A stretch of 36,981 bases of DNA from Clostridia bacterium (GCA_017541305.1 JAFXZJ010000043.1:1-36981), one strand, 5' to 3'. Numbered from the stretch's first letter, positions 17,486 to 26,400 are shown. The notes: generated by a model from the letters alone, not told the origin. Translations and numbers: made by a program.

Positions 17486-17514
17486 AATGTATCACAACAC
17501 CGCATTGTTGTCAA
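17486..17514 (-). promoter_or_regulatory. Promoter of the lipoprotein gene
   Basis: On the minus strand TTGACA (17514-17509), a 17-nt spacer and TACATT (17491-17486). The untranslated leader to 17373 is about 105 nt and can form a small CCC-TTCG-GGG hairpin near the ribosome site. Confidence 0.75.
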
Positions 17515-17646
17515 GCTTTTTTTGAATGAGCCGCACAGCCGTTTTTTCGCGGCGCGATCCCGCCGTCGAAGCCTGCGGCGGGAACGGCCACGGCCTCCGA
17601 TTTGTCACAAAATTCATATGTTTTTTAAAATTATCGTAAATAACTG
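17515..17646. other. Spacer between divergent promoters, one hairpin
   Basis: No gene is seen. TCCCGCCG (17558-17565) and CGGCGGGA (17576-17583) form an 8-bp inverted repeat without a T-run; the rest up to the plus-strand promoter is AT-rich. It could hold regulator sites for either promoter. Confidence 0.4.
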
Positions 17647-17675
17647 TTGACACGCAGCCTATTGGTTTATATAAT
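17647..17675 (+). promoter_or_regulatory. Consensus promoter of the SipW/TasA-like operon
   Basis: TTGACA (17647-17652), a 17-nt spacer and TATAAT (17670-17675), a perfect match to the housekeeping consensus. Start of transcription should be near 17682. An inverted repeat CCATACC-GTC-GGTATGG (17703-17719) lies in the leader and may be an operator or an RNA hairpin. Confidence 0.9.
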
Positions 17676-17753
17676 ATAGGCGTAAAGGTATCTTTATACT
17701 CTCCATACCGTCGGTATGGAAATACGCATTTTCCCCGGAGGATATTTTATTAG

Positions 17754-18587
17754 ATGAAGAAAGGGTCTGGTTTTCTGCATAAGCTCGCATCGGCGATAGG
17801 CATTCTGCTCATCGTTCTGTTCGGCCTGCTGCTGCTTTTCAACATAACCATCATCGTAAAGGGGCTGATCAACAGCAGCGTGCCGCCGTCCGTTTTCGGC
17901 GTCACTCCCCTGGTCGTAAAATCCGGCTCAATGAGCAGCGACGTGCAGCATTCGGTTTATGCGAATGAGCTGGTCGATATCACGCCCGAAGCCGTGAAGG
18001 CGCTTAAGCCCGGCGACAAGGTCTATACCATGGCCGGCGATTATAGGATAGAGAACGTGATCGTATCGGTAAACGGCGCGGATTCCGACGAGCCCTTCTT
18101 CCTTGTAGAGCGTCCCGCCGCCGATCATATCGAGGTGGGCGATCTGATACTGGTCAAGTCCGCCGATACGAACACGATCAAGGTGGGCGACGTGATCTCG
18201 TTTATGGAAAACAGCTCCGTCGTCACGCATAGGGTCATCGGTATTAACGAAGCAAACGGCCGCTCCTTCATCACAAAGGGCGACGCGAACAATTCCGCCG
18301 ATACAGGCGATCCCGTGCCGGCCGACAAGGTGGTGGGCGTATTCTCATCGCGCATACCCGCGCTGGGCGATTTCATCTATTTCCTGCAGCAGCCCCTGGG
18401 CATGGCGATATTCATAGGCGTGCCCGTGCTGACCTTCCTTATCTATGATATCATCCGCCGCTCCCGCGCCTCGAAGCGCAAGGCCGAAAAGGAGGAATCG
18501 CTTGAGGAGGAGCTTGCGCGCCTGCGCGCGATGGCCAGGGAGCTTGAGGAAAAGAAGGCCGCCGAAGCGAAAAAAGATAACGATTAA
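17754..18587 (+). CDS. SipW-type signal peptidase I (277 aa)
   Basis: Membrane serine peptidase that removes signal peptides on the outer side of the membrane. The ER/SipW subtype is indicated by catalytic Ser59 in VKSGSM and by His159 in VVTHRVIG in place of the Lys general base of ordinary bacterial SPase I; FITKGDANNSAD follows. An N-terminal transmembrane helix (GILLIVLFGLLLLFN) and a C-terminal one (GMAIFIGVPVLTFLIYDII) flank the periplasm-facing domain. A charged coiled-coil-like tail (residues about 235-277) is cytoplasmic and longer than usual. GGAGG lies 12 nt before ATG 17754; an in-frame TAG directly upstream rules out an earlier start. The adjoining genes are its probable substrates, as in Bacillus tapA-sipW-tasA. 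Confidence 0.9.
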   Translation: MKKGSGFLHKLASAIGILLIVLFGLLLLFNITIIVKGLINSSVPPSVFGVTPLVVKSGSMSSDVQHSVYANELVDITPEAVKALKPGDKVYTMAGDYRIENVIVSVNGADSDEPFFLVERPAADHIEVGDLILVKSADTNTIKVGDVISFMENSSVVTHRVIGINEANGRSFITKGDANNSADTGDPVPADKVVGVFSSRIPALGDFIYFLQQPLGMAIFIGVPVLTFLIYDIIRRSRASKRKAEKEESLEEELARLRAMARELEEKKAAEAKKDND

Positions 18588-18660
18588 GTATATTTCTGCA
18601 TGCGTCGTTGCCACGGCGGTGCAGCAGCAAATATAACTGCGGGCGGGCGTCAGAGCCACG

Positions 18661-18757
18661 TTGACGCGCAGCCTGCGTTGCTCCAAGGGCAGCTGCCCGG
18701 AGGAACAATCACCCCGGGCAAGGAATGCCCAAATAAAAACATATCAGGAGGAACAAT
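18661..18757 (+). promoter_or_regulatory. Structured leader before the major subunit gene
   Basis: It contains the palindrome GGGCAGCTGCCC (18687-18698), a GGGCA/TGCCC hairpin (18716-18730), and GGAGGAACAAT twice (18699-18709 and 18747-18757). Only the second copy is placed to serve ATG 18761. TTGACGCGCAGCCT at 18661 copies the -35 region of the operon promoter, but no -10 follows. The structures may stabilise or insulate the downstream mRNA. Confidence 0.5.
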
Positions 18758-18760
18758 TCA

Positions 18761-19744
18761 ATGAAAAAGAATTGGATCACCAAGGTCGCTGTCCTGATGC
18801 TGGCCCTTGTTATGGTCACCAGCTGCTTCGTTGGCAGCACCTTCGCAAAGTACGTCACCCGCGCCGAGGGTCAGGATAATGCCCGCGTAGCAAAGTGGGG
18901 CGTGCTGGTTTCCGTTGAGGGCAACGCCTTTGCAACCGAGTATGAAGCCGAAGACGAGGCTTACCTCGAAGACGGCGGCACTCTCGCTGTTAAAGCTTCC
19001 AATGAAGATCAGGTAGTCGCTCCCGGCACCAACTCCGAAGAAGTCGGCGATAAACTCGTTGCTTCCGTAAAGGGCACCCCCGAAGTTGCCGCCCGCTATA
19101 TCCTTGAGGGCAAAGCGGTCAAGGACGTCGTTCTTCCCGCCGGCACCTACACCGATTACACCCACCTTGTAAAGGCCGACGACGGCACCTACGGCTATAC
19201 CGACACCTTCACCCTTGACAAGGCCTATTCCCCCGTTAAGTGGAACCTCGTCATCACCGGCAAGGGCCAGACCTTTGACGTTGCGGAAGAGCTGTATAAC
19301 AATCTTCCCGCTGAAAACCTCGCTCAGGCCGAGGCTTACGGCCTTACTCCCGACGGCTGCTCCATCTTCAGCGCCATCCAGATCCTAAAGAAGGTTGCCG
19401 GCAACGAAGGCTATCAGAACATCGTCGAGACCGCTCTCAGCAATGTTGTCAGCGGCGGCCGCAACTTCCAGCTTGAGGCTACTGACGACAGCTTCACGAT
19501 GTCCTATGATTTCGATCCCAACAAGGAGATGGATTACACCTTCGAGCTTTCCTGGGAATGGGCATTCGAGAACGGCGAAGAGATCGAGGACGGCATCTAT
19601 GAGTTCGATGCTGCCGACACCTTCCTGGGCAACTGGGCGGCTGTCAAGCTCGGTCAGGAGATCGAGGGCTTTGTTGAGCCCGCCGCTCCCGCCAGCACCG
19701 AGATCTCCGCTACCCTCACCGCAACCGCTGTACAGATCGACTGA
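18761..19744 (+). CDS. TasA/CalY-like major secreted subunit (327 aa)
   Basis: The N-terminal signal (MKKNWITKVAVLMLALVMVT, then SCFVGSTFAKYVTRAEGQDN) is the SipW-dependent type, with a likely cut after STFA. The mature part is acidic and beta-rich. Near the C-terminus it has WEWAFENGEE...DTFLGNWAA, a motif of Clostridia SipW substrates, and it ends ATAVQID. AGGAGG (18746-18751) lies 9 nt upstream. Codon choice is strongly biased (many GCT, GTT, CTT, AAC, TCC) compared with neighbours, suggesting very high expression, and hairpins flank the gene. By analogy to Bacillus TasA it may be the bulk subunit of a surface or matrix fibre. TasA itself is smaller, so homology is at family level only. 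Confidence 0.8.
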   Translation: MKKNWITKVAVLMLALVMVTSCFVGSTFAKYVTRAEGQDNARVAKWGVLVSVEGNAFATEYEAEDEAYLEDGGTLAVKASNEDQVVAPGTNSEEVGDKLVASVKGTPEVAARYILEGKAVKDVVLPAGTYTDYTHLVKADDGTYGYTDTFTLDKAYSPVKWNLVITGKGQTFDVAEELYNNLPAENLAQAEAYGLTPDGCSIFSAIQILKKVAGNEGYQNIVETALSNVVSGGRNFQLEATDDSFTMSYDFDPNKEMDYTFELSWEWAFENGEEIEDGIYEFDAADTFLGNWAAVKLGQEIEGFVEPAAPASTEISATLTATAVQID

Positions 19745-19778
19745 TTGCACTGCAGGCAATTCTTTGATCTAACGATTT

Positions 19779-19807
19779 CCGGCCTGCCCACGTGGCGGGC
19801 GGGCCGG
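19779..19807 (+). promoter_or_regulatory. Intercistronic hairpin after the major subunit
   Basis: CCGGCCTGCCC (19779-19789) pairs over 11 bp (one G-U) with GGGCGGGCCGG (19797-19807). No T-run follows, so it is probably not a full terminator. It could protect the upstream mRNA 3' end or reduce expression of distal genes. The rest of 19745-19907 shows no gene. Confidence 0.55.
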
Positions 19808-19907
19808 ATGACCCGTTTCGAAGCAGATCGATGCGTCCAAAGCGCGGTCTCATCGATGTGTTCCGAAATAACCGTCCGCCGCGGCCGCGGCCGAGAAGGG
19901 AGTACCC

Positions 19908-20771
19908 ATGAGCGAAACGAGCAAAACAAAGCGAAAAAACAGTTGGCTTTTGCCGACGATACTCATACTGTTCCTGCTTGAGGTGATCACGCTGCCCCTC
20001 ATACTGTTCCTGACCTATGCGGGCAGGGCTGAGGCGCCGCAACATATCGTCACCTTTGCCAACAAGCAGCTCACCTGGGACGAGGACACCGTTGTTGGAG
20101 AAAACGGCGTTGCGCACCTGAATTTCTTTGAGCGCACCTATCAGAACGTGAACTCGGAGAACGAGGATAACGTGTTCGCACCCGGCACCGAGCTTGACAC
20201 GACCATACGCCTGAAAAACTCGAGCTCGGATACCATCACCTATATCGCGCTGGCGTGGATGATAAAGGACTGTGACGACCTTGCCCTGTACGGCGATTTC
20301 CACGGCAACGGCGCTTCACCCATATCCGATTATCACGGCTATCTGCCCGAGGGCGTGACCGTGGACGATCTGCTTGGCGACGGCGCCGTGACCGGCTCGG
20401 TCGAGGGCGGCGGCATACACGATTTTGACGTTGACTGGCATTGGATTTTCGAGCGGGGCGACGAGATCGAGCCCGGCATTTACGAATCCGACTATATCGA
20501 CACCTATCTTGGAAATAAGGCCGCGTGGGACGTTGCGGACGACGCGACGATAGGCTTTCTCATAATCGTCGAGGGCGACGAGGGCGGCATAACGCCTCCC
20601 CCCGGCCCCGGCCCCGGACCCGGCCCGAAGCCGCCCAAGACCGGCACCGAATCCATGCTGACCTGGGGCCTTGTGCTGATCGGCATAAGCGCGGTGGTGC
20701 TTATATTCGCCATAATAAGGCGCGTTATGGAGCGCAGGCAGGAAAAGAAAGAGCAGGACGACCTGCATTGA
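19908..20771 (+). CDS. Membrane-anchored TasA-like relative with PKTG tail (287 aa)
   Basis: A Lys-rich start and an N-terminal hydrophobic segment (LPTILILFLLEVITLPLILF) precede AGRAEA, a possible cleavage site. The ectodomain repeats the signature of the preceding gene: WHWIFERGDEIEPGIYESDY, then DTYLGNKAA. A PGPGPGPGPKPP linker leads to PKTGTES, a transmembrane helix (MLTWGLVLIGISAVVLIFAI) and a basic tail, the layout of an LPXTG sorting signal, though the first motif residue is Pro instead of Leu. It may be a sortase substrate or simply a membrane anchor for the fibre. GAAGGGAG precedes ATG 19908. Likely partner or base subunit of the 18761 product; no sortase is in the window. Confidence 0.72.
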   Translation: MSETSKTKRKNSWLLPTILILFLLEVITLPLILFLTYAGRAEAPQHIVTFANKQLTWDEDTVVGENGVAHLNFFERTYQNVNSENEDNVFAPGTELDTTIRLKNSSSDTITYIALAWMIKDCDDLALYGDFHGNGASPISDYHGYLPEGVTVDDLLGDGAVTGSVEGGGIHDFDVDWHWIFERGDEIEPGIYESDYIDTYLGNKAAWDVADDATIGFLIIVEGDEGGITPPPGPGPGPGPKPPKTGTESMLTWGLVLIGISAVVLIFAIIRRVMERRQEKKEQDDLH

Positions 20772-20797
20772 GACTTTGATCCGAAGGAGCGTCGGGC

Positions 20798-21424
20798 ATG
20801 GGCTTGGCTAAAAGAAGGGCCCGCGAAAAGGCAGGTTCCAAAGCGGGAAAGGCGATCGCCGTAATACTGGTCGTGCTGGTGGCATACTGCTGTGTTTACA
20901 GCCTTGCCGCCAAGATGATCGCCGGGGAATCGATCCCGAAGCCCCTTGGCTTTGGCGTGGGCGTGGTGCTTACCGGAAGCATGGAGCCCGCGCTGCACGA
21001 AAACTCGCTGATAATCGTGACCGGCGCTTCAAACGTGAAGGTGGGCGACGTGATCGTTTACCAGACGGGGGGCACCCCGGTGGTGCACCGCGTGATCGAT
21101 ATAGACGAATCGGCAGGCACCTTCACCGCGCAGGGCGACGCGAACAACGCGCCCGACGATCCCGTGACGTTTTCGAAGATCAAGGGAAAGGTGGCTTTCG
21201 CGATACCCTATCTGGGCCTTGCCGCAAGGTTCATACAGACCACGCCCGGGCTCATAATGGTGCTGATAGTATTATTCGTGCTCTTCTTCCTGTCCGTCAG
21301 GACGAGGGAGCAGGAACAGCAGGAGGACGTTGGCTCCTCCGATATCAAGGCGGAGATCGAGGAGCTTCGCGCGATGCTCGAAAAGGCGGCGCAGGGCTCA
21401 GAAAACAGCGAGGATAAACAGTAG
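20798..21424 (+). CDS. Second SipW-type signal peptidase I (208 aa)
   Basis: Same family as the gene at 17754 but more compact. Catalytic Ser61 is in LTGSMEPAL and His97 in PVVHRVID; FTAQGDANNAPD follows. Transmembrane helices lie near residues 19-42 and 160-180, with an acidic/coiled tail (IKAEIEELRAMLEKA) at the C-terminus. GAAGGAG precedes ATG 20798 and 26 bp separate it from the previous gene. Two such peptidases in one operon suggest different substrate sets: possibly the first for the large subunit and this one for the two small substrates that follow. That division is inference from gene order. Confidence 0.9.
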   Translation: MGLAKRRAREKAGSKAGKAIAVILVVLVAYCCVYSLAAKMIAGESIPKPLGFGVGVVLTGSMEPALHENSLIIVTGASNVKVGDVIVYQTGGTPVVHRVIDIDESAGTFTAQGDANNAPDDPVTFSKIKGKVAFAIPYLGLAARFIQTTPGLIMVLIVLFVLFFLSVRTREQEQQEDVGSSDIKAEIEELRAMLEKAAQGSENSEDKQ

Positions 21425-21454
21425 TATCCGGTTTTCCGGTTTGGAGGTGGCTTT

Positions 21455-21940
21455 ATGAAGCATAAAAGATCGACTAAGGGGATATGGCTCGACGTGGGCG
21501 TGCTCATCGTTTGCCTTGCCATTATTACCTCATGCCTCTCATCCGGTATGTTCGCAAAATTCGCCACCCGCGCCGACAGGCTCAAGGATTCCGCACAGAT
21601 CGCTTCGTTCAACGTGAGCGCGGTGCTCAGGAACGCTTCCGCTTCCATAGACGGCGGGGCCGCCGAATACGAGCTGACGCTCGGCAACAATTCGGAGGCG
21701 GCCGTGTATTATTCCGTCACGCTGGACTTCGGCCCTTCGGCAAAGGGGCTTGCGGTCAGAATAGGCAGCAAGATCGCATCCGTGGATGATAACGGCACGG
21801 TCACGTTCGAAAGGGTCGGCACGATGGCTCCCGGCAGGACGAACGTTACCGTTGGCATAACCGTATCCCGCGGCGAATACGCGGGCGGCGAGGAGACCTT
21901 CGATTTCACCGCCAACGTCACCTTCACCCAGATCGACTGA
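21455..21940 (+). CDS. Small CalY/TasA-like SipW substrate (161 aa)
   Basis: A hydrophobic segment (GVLIVCLAIITSCLSSGMFA) followed by KFATRADRLKDSAQIASFNV is the SipW-type signal, with a predicted cut after MFA. The mature part is a single beta-sandwich-like domain (YELTLGNNSEAAVYYSVTLD) of the size of camelysin/CalY-type proteins and ends TFTQID, like the major subunit's TAVQID; both genes finish with the bases CAGATCGACTGA. TTGGAGG precedes the start. Probably a minor fibre subunit or initiator; there is no protease motif to support metalloprotease activity. Confidence 0.75.
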   Translation: MKHKRSTKGIWLDVGVLIVCLAIITSCLSSGMFAKFATRADRLKDSAQIASFNVSAVLRNASASIDGGAAEYELTLGNNSEAAVYYSVTLDFGPSAKGLAVRIGSKIASVDDNGTVTFERVGTMAPGRTNVTVGITVSRGEYAGGEETFDFTANVTFTQID

Positions 21941-21951
21941 GGTATAAAGCT

Positions 21952-22611
21952 ATGAAGATATTCGGAAAAACGATCTCAAAGCACGCCCTGTTCCGCATAG
22001 GCGCGATATTGCTGACGCTGCTGGTGCTGGGCACGAGCGCGGGCATTTATGCCAAATACGTTCGCGGGGTGCGGGTCAAGGGCACGCTGAAAGTCGACGG
22101 CGCCGCGGCCGATACCGAAGCGCCCGACGATACCGGCAAGGGACTTGACGAGACCGAAGCGCCCGAAGTCACCGAAGGACCCGTGATCACCGACGAGCCC
22201 GAAGTTACCGACGAGCCCGAAGTTACCGACGAGCCCGTGATCACCGAAGAGCCCGAAGCCGTTCCCGAGATCATATCGTTCGAGGCCCGCGCGGAGCTTG
22301 CCCCAGTCGGCGGGGAGGATTTCGACTGCTATCTTTATATCGAGCTTGGCGGCGACGCTGTGCCCGGCGCGGAATGGCTGCCCGTTGAGGGCGCCCGGGG
22401 CAGGCACGGCAGCAGCGTGTACGTCTATGCGAACGGCGGTCTGCCCGTGATAGTCGATCCCGGCGAGGACGGCGGAATTATCGTGAATGCGGACGGCGCG
22501 CTTTGCGTGCGCGTTTCATACGAGGCTTCCGCTGAAGCGGAGGTTTTCGCCTGTCTCGTTCCCGCTTATGACGGCGAGACCCCGGCTTCGCTTTACAATG
22601 ATCATCAATAA
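21952..22611 (+). CDS. SipW-type secreted protein with EVTDEP linker (219 aa)
   Basis: The N-terminal segment (FRIGAILLTLLVLGTSAGIY, then AKYVRGVRVKG) has the same G-x-aromatic-A-K-aromatic ending as the other substrates. A Thr/Glu/Pro-rich linker with repeats of EVTDEP/VITDEP (bases about 22150-22260) spans to a C-terminal beta domain (EIISFEARAELAPVGG to VRVSYEASAEAEVFACLVPA). No anchor is visible at the C-terminus. The start is 11 bp after the previous stop. The function is unknown; position suggests a minor or linking component of the same surface structure. Confidence 0.65.
   Translation: MKIFGKTISKHALFRIGAILLTLLVLGTSAGIYAKYVRGVRVKGTLKVDGAAADTEAPDDTGKGLDETEAPEVTEGPVITDEPEVTDEPEVTDEPVITEEPEAVPEIISFEARAELAPVGGEDFDCYLYIELGGDAVPGAEWLPVEGARGRHGSSVYVYANGGLPVIVDPGEDGGIIVNADGALCVRVSYEASAEAEVFACLVPAYDGETPASLYNDHQ
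22150..22260 (+). repeat. 18-bp repeats encoding EVTDEP-type linker
   Basis: GAAGTTACCGACGAGCCC occurs twice in a row near 22200-22234, flanked by degenerate GTGATCACCGA(C/A)GAGCCC copies. It encodes an acidic Pro/Thr stalk in the 21952 product. Confidence 0.8.
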
Positions 22612-22725
22612 ACCCGATGTTGTTCGGCTCGGGGGATATAAAGCATCGGTATTTTCTGCATCGGCATTCTTTAAGCCCCGATGAGGGAAGTACCGTTTTT
22701 GTTTCTGAAAGGAATGTGAATAACA
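22612..22725 (+). other. Spacer before the Lgt-like gene, possible hairpin
   Basis: TCGGGG (22628-22633) can pair with CCCCGA (22676-22681), enclosing the near-repeat GCATCGGTATT/GCATCGGCATT. No promoter or T-run terminator is clear. AAAGGA lies about 12 nt before ATG 22726. Confidence 0.3.
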
Positions 22726-23430
22726 ATGCTTGAATGGATAAGCGCGCATCCGCTCCTGATGCTGCTTGCCGGCGCGTCGATCGCGACGTTCATATGGCTG
22801 ATGCTCGCAAGAAGGCGCCTTGAAATAAAATGGTATGCGGCGGCGCTCATCGCCGTGCTGCACGTGCTGTGCGGCGTGCTGTGCGTTAAGCTATTTGCCG
22901 TTGCGGAGGCGGGCTTTGATTTTTCCCAATTCAGCGGCCAGAGCCTTTTCGGGGCTGTGTTCTTCCTGCCGCTGTTTTATTATTTGGGCGCGAAGCTTTT
23001 CAGGCGAAAGCCCGCGGACGTGTTCGATTGCTTTGCCGTGCCGATGATATTCACGCTTTTTTGCGCAAGGATAAGCTGTCTTATCACCGGCTGCTGCCTT
23101 GGCAGGCAGATACCGGGCTCTTCCATGAGCTATCCCACCCGCGAGGCGGAGCTGATCTTTTATGCCGTGCTGCTTATAATACTGATCCCGCGCGTAATAA
23201 AAAACACCCGCCGGGGCACGGCGTATCCCATATTCCTTACCGCTTACGGCGTGTTCCGCTTCGTCTGCGAATTCTTTCGCGAATCGAAAGCCGGGGGCGT
23301 TTTTCACATCGCTCATCTTTGGGCCGCGCTTGCATTCATTGCGGGCATAAGCCTTTTGCTTGAAATAAACAACCGAATGGGTTCCGCGCAAGTCTCTCAT
23401 CATACAAAACATTGGAGGAAAACAAAATGA
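22726..23430 (+). CDS. Lgt-like prolipoprotein diacylglyceryl transferase family protein (234 aa)
   Basis: A polytopic membrane protein with about six or seven helices and Lgt-family landmarks: ARISCLITGCCLGR aligns with the GRxGNFxNGExxGR region (catalytic Arg retained, the following Asn changed to Cys), YPTREAELIF aligns with the HPTQLYE-like region, and AYPIFLTAYGVFRFVCEFFRES matches the conserved RFxxEFxR block with its second key Arg. Lgt attaches diacylglycerol to lipobox cysteines. None of the neighbouring operon products has an evident lipobox, so this divergent member may have a modified role. Its stop overlaps the start of the giant gene (ATGA). GC-type 'GCC' variants of this motif are known in the family, so activity cannot be excluded. 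Confidence 0.7.
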   Translation: MLEWISAHPLLMLLAGASIATFIWLMLARRRLEIKWYAAALIAVLHVLCGVLCVKLFAVAEAGFDFSQFSGQSLFGAVFFLPLFYYLGAKLFRRKPADVFDCFAVPMIFTLFCARISCLITGCCLGRQIPGSSMSYPTREAELIFYAVLLIILIPRVIKNTRRGTAYPIFLTAYGVFRFVCEFFRESKAGGVFHIAHLWAALAFIAGISLLLEINNRMGSAQVSHHTKHWRKTK

Positions 23431-26400
23431 CCAGAAATGTTTTCAGGCGCATGTTCAGTCTGCTGCTTGCCGCGGCGATGCTGCTGGGGCTGCTGCCCTC
23501 GCTTGGCATCCTTGCAGAAAGCGGCCTTATTCGCTCCGCCCTGGCCGAGGAGTCTCAGGTAAGCAGCGGCAGCGGCACATGGATAAGCGGCAAGCTCGCG
23601 TACACATACGTCGCAATGTCCGAGGGTTCATCGTCCAACGGCGCTTCGGGCTCCGTTTCCGTCAGCGGCAGCACGATGACCGTTAAGGCGGTATCAAGCA
23701 AGGCAACCTCGGGCTGCAGCAGCGAAAGCGCTTATCCCACCACCACCACGGTCACGGTCACCAACGCCTCGCAGTATCCGCTCAGGGTCAACAGCATCAC
23801 GGCGAACCCCGAAAGCCTCACCTCGCTTTCAGCCGGTGAGATGATCGCGTCCGGAGCTTCATTTATTATAAGGATCACCGCAAACCCCAACAGCGCCGAA
23901 GACACGTCCTCCCGCACCGCCACCGGCACCGTGACTATATCCGTCACGGAGGAGCGCACCGTCACCATCACCGCGATCGCCTCGCCCTATGTGAGCTACA
24001 CGGTGGGTGGGCACGCCGTTGCGCAGAACGGCGGCAACGTGAGTTTTACCGCCGATATCGGCTCGAACGTTGCGCTTTCCGCGATCACCGCGCCCGAGGG
24101 CTATACCTTCAAGGGCTGGAGGATAGGCAGCAACCCCATAGCGATGGTTTCGAGCTTTACGGTCGTCTCCGAATGCTCCGTGTTCCCGGTGATCATAAGC
24201 GGCGAATATTCCGAAGCCCCCAATTTCAGAGTCGGCTCCAATACCTACACATTCTGGGATGAGGCGATCTCCGCCGCGGTCAACGGCAGCAACAAAAAGG
24301 TCATAGTCGATCTTCCCTCCGTCACACTGCCCGACACCCTCGAGGGCAACCTGCTCACCCCCGCGGGCAGCACCTACGTCAAGCCCGCTTCTGACGGCGG
24401 CGTTGAATACATAGTGCCCTCGGGCGTAACGCTGCTTGTACCTTTTGACAGCGCCGGCACGGTCTACACCACGGCGCCGGCCATAACCTATAATGATTAC
24501 GCCACGCCCACCGCTTTCCGCACGCTCACGATGCCCTCCGGCGTCAGGATGACCGTGCAGAGCGGCGGTTCGCTCTGCCTTTCGGGCAAGCTCTCCTCCA
24601 AGGGCCAGATGGGCGGCTATAACGGCACCCCCACCGGCCCCGATGGGCGCATCAATATGCTGGGCGGCAGCAGCATCACGCTGAAAAACAATTCCAACCT
24701 GTACTGCTGGGGCTATATCCACGGCGACGGCGAGGTCATCGCCGAATCGGGCTCCACCGTTTACGAGGCCTTCCAGATCAAGGACTGGCGCGGCGGCACG
24801 GCCACGTCCAACGTGTACGTATACGCATTCATATTCAATCAGTATTATATACAGAACATCGAGGTGCCGCTGAAGGTGTATGCGGGAGCTTCCGAAAAGC
24901 TATATTCCGCCGTAAACGCCTCCAGCACCGCCTATCCCATGAATTCGTCGCTTATAGGCCAGGGGGGCCTGTTCAATATCGCATCGGGCTACGTGGTGAA
25001 GGATTATCGGGAATCCGCAGACCGCCTGCACGTTGAGGTCAACGGCGACGTTTCCGTTTCGCCCATGACGCTTTCGGGCCTTCCCATAATAGGAAGCATA
25101 TCCACGACCGATTACATACTTCCGATAACGAGCAATTTGAGCATCGATTTCGTCAGCGGCACTTCAAGCGTGACGCAGGATCTTGAAATGCTTCCCGGCG
25201 TTGAGATAAGGATAGGCCGGAACGCCGAATTCAGGATAAACAGCGGCAAAAAGATCTACGTTTACGATAACGACGACTGGCTGAATTTCTCGGGCTCCGC
25301 AAGGATGTATCCGATAGGCTACTCGGTGGCCAACGGCACCGCCGCCATCCGCAGCGCCGAATCGCTCAAGGACGTGGCGCTCGATATCGACGGCACACTG
25401 ACCGTGCAGGGCTCGCTTTTCACGTCGGAAGGCGGCGCGAACATAACCAGCTCCATGGGTACCGAGGGCAATAACGGCAGGATCGTGCTCGTCAATCCCC
25501 CTGCCGCGTCATCGACCATATACGAGACGCTGAACAACAGCGACAAGACCCCCGTCGTCTTCACCGCTCCCAAGCTTCACAACGGCGACGATACCCATTC
25601 CGCCACCGCCGGCACCGGAGCGAGCACCTGGTATTACGATAAGACGGGCGAGCACTGGTATCGCCACCTCATAAGCATAGTGTATAACGGTCAAACGGTT
25701 GGCCGACTGTATCACTGCGAGGATCCCGCGCTGACCTATGACGCGTCCTGGCTGAGCGGGCTTTCGGCCTCGGTCACCTCGGGCTCCGCCACGGTCTCGG
25801 TCAGCGGGACCGACGTCAATATCTCGAACGTAACCTCCGACGCCGTCGTCACGCTTTCCGGCGCCGCCGCGAAATACATACCGACCTTTGTGCTCAACGA
25901 AGCGCAGTATGCCAATTACGTGACCTTCACGGGGAACACCCTTTCGGAAACGGTCACCATAGACGGCGCGCTCTGCTACGTTGTGAAAAAGGCGCCCTCC
26001 GCGATGACTGTGGGCACGGAATACGCCGCGCCAACCGATCAGGAGATGGGCGTTTCACCCGAAAATCACAACGCCGTCACCTGGAACCTTTCGGGCGTGT
26101 CGGCATCGAGCGGCTCGCCCTATAACGGCTTCGTTCCCGTTGGCGGCACACCCGACGGCGAGGTGTTCATATTCGGCTTCTATTCCGGCGCTGTCGCCTA
26201 TAACAGCTTTACCGACGCTTACTATCCCACCCTTGCCGCCGCAATGGAGGCCGTGCCCACGTCCGGCACGGGTACGGTAAGGCTGATCGCCGACTGCGGC
26301 AGCTTTGAGGAGGAATCCGGCACCGCCGCTTACACCGTGCCCGCCGCCGTGGACCTGACGATAGATCTTGACGGTCACCGCGCCCTGGGCAGGCTTGTCA

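Noticed and set aside
17558-17583. 8-bp inverted repeat considered as a terminator
   Set aside because: No T-run on either strand, and it lies between two divergent promoters where no transcript should end.
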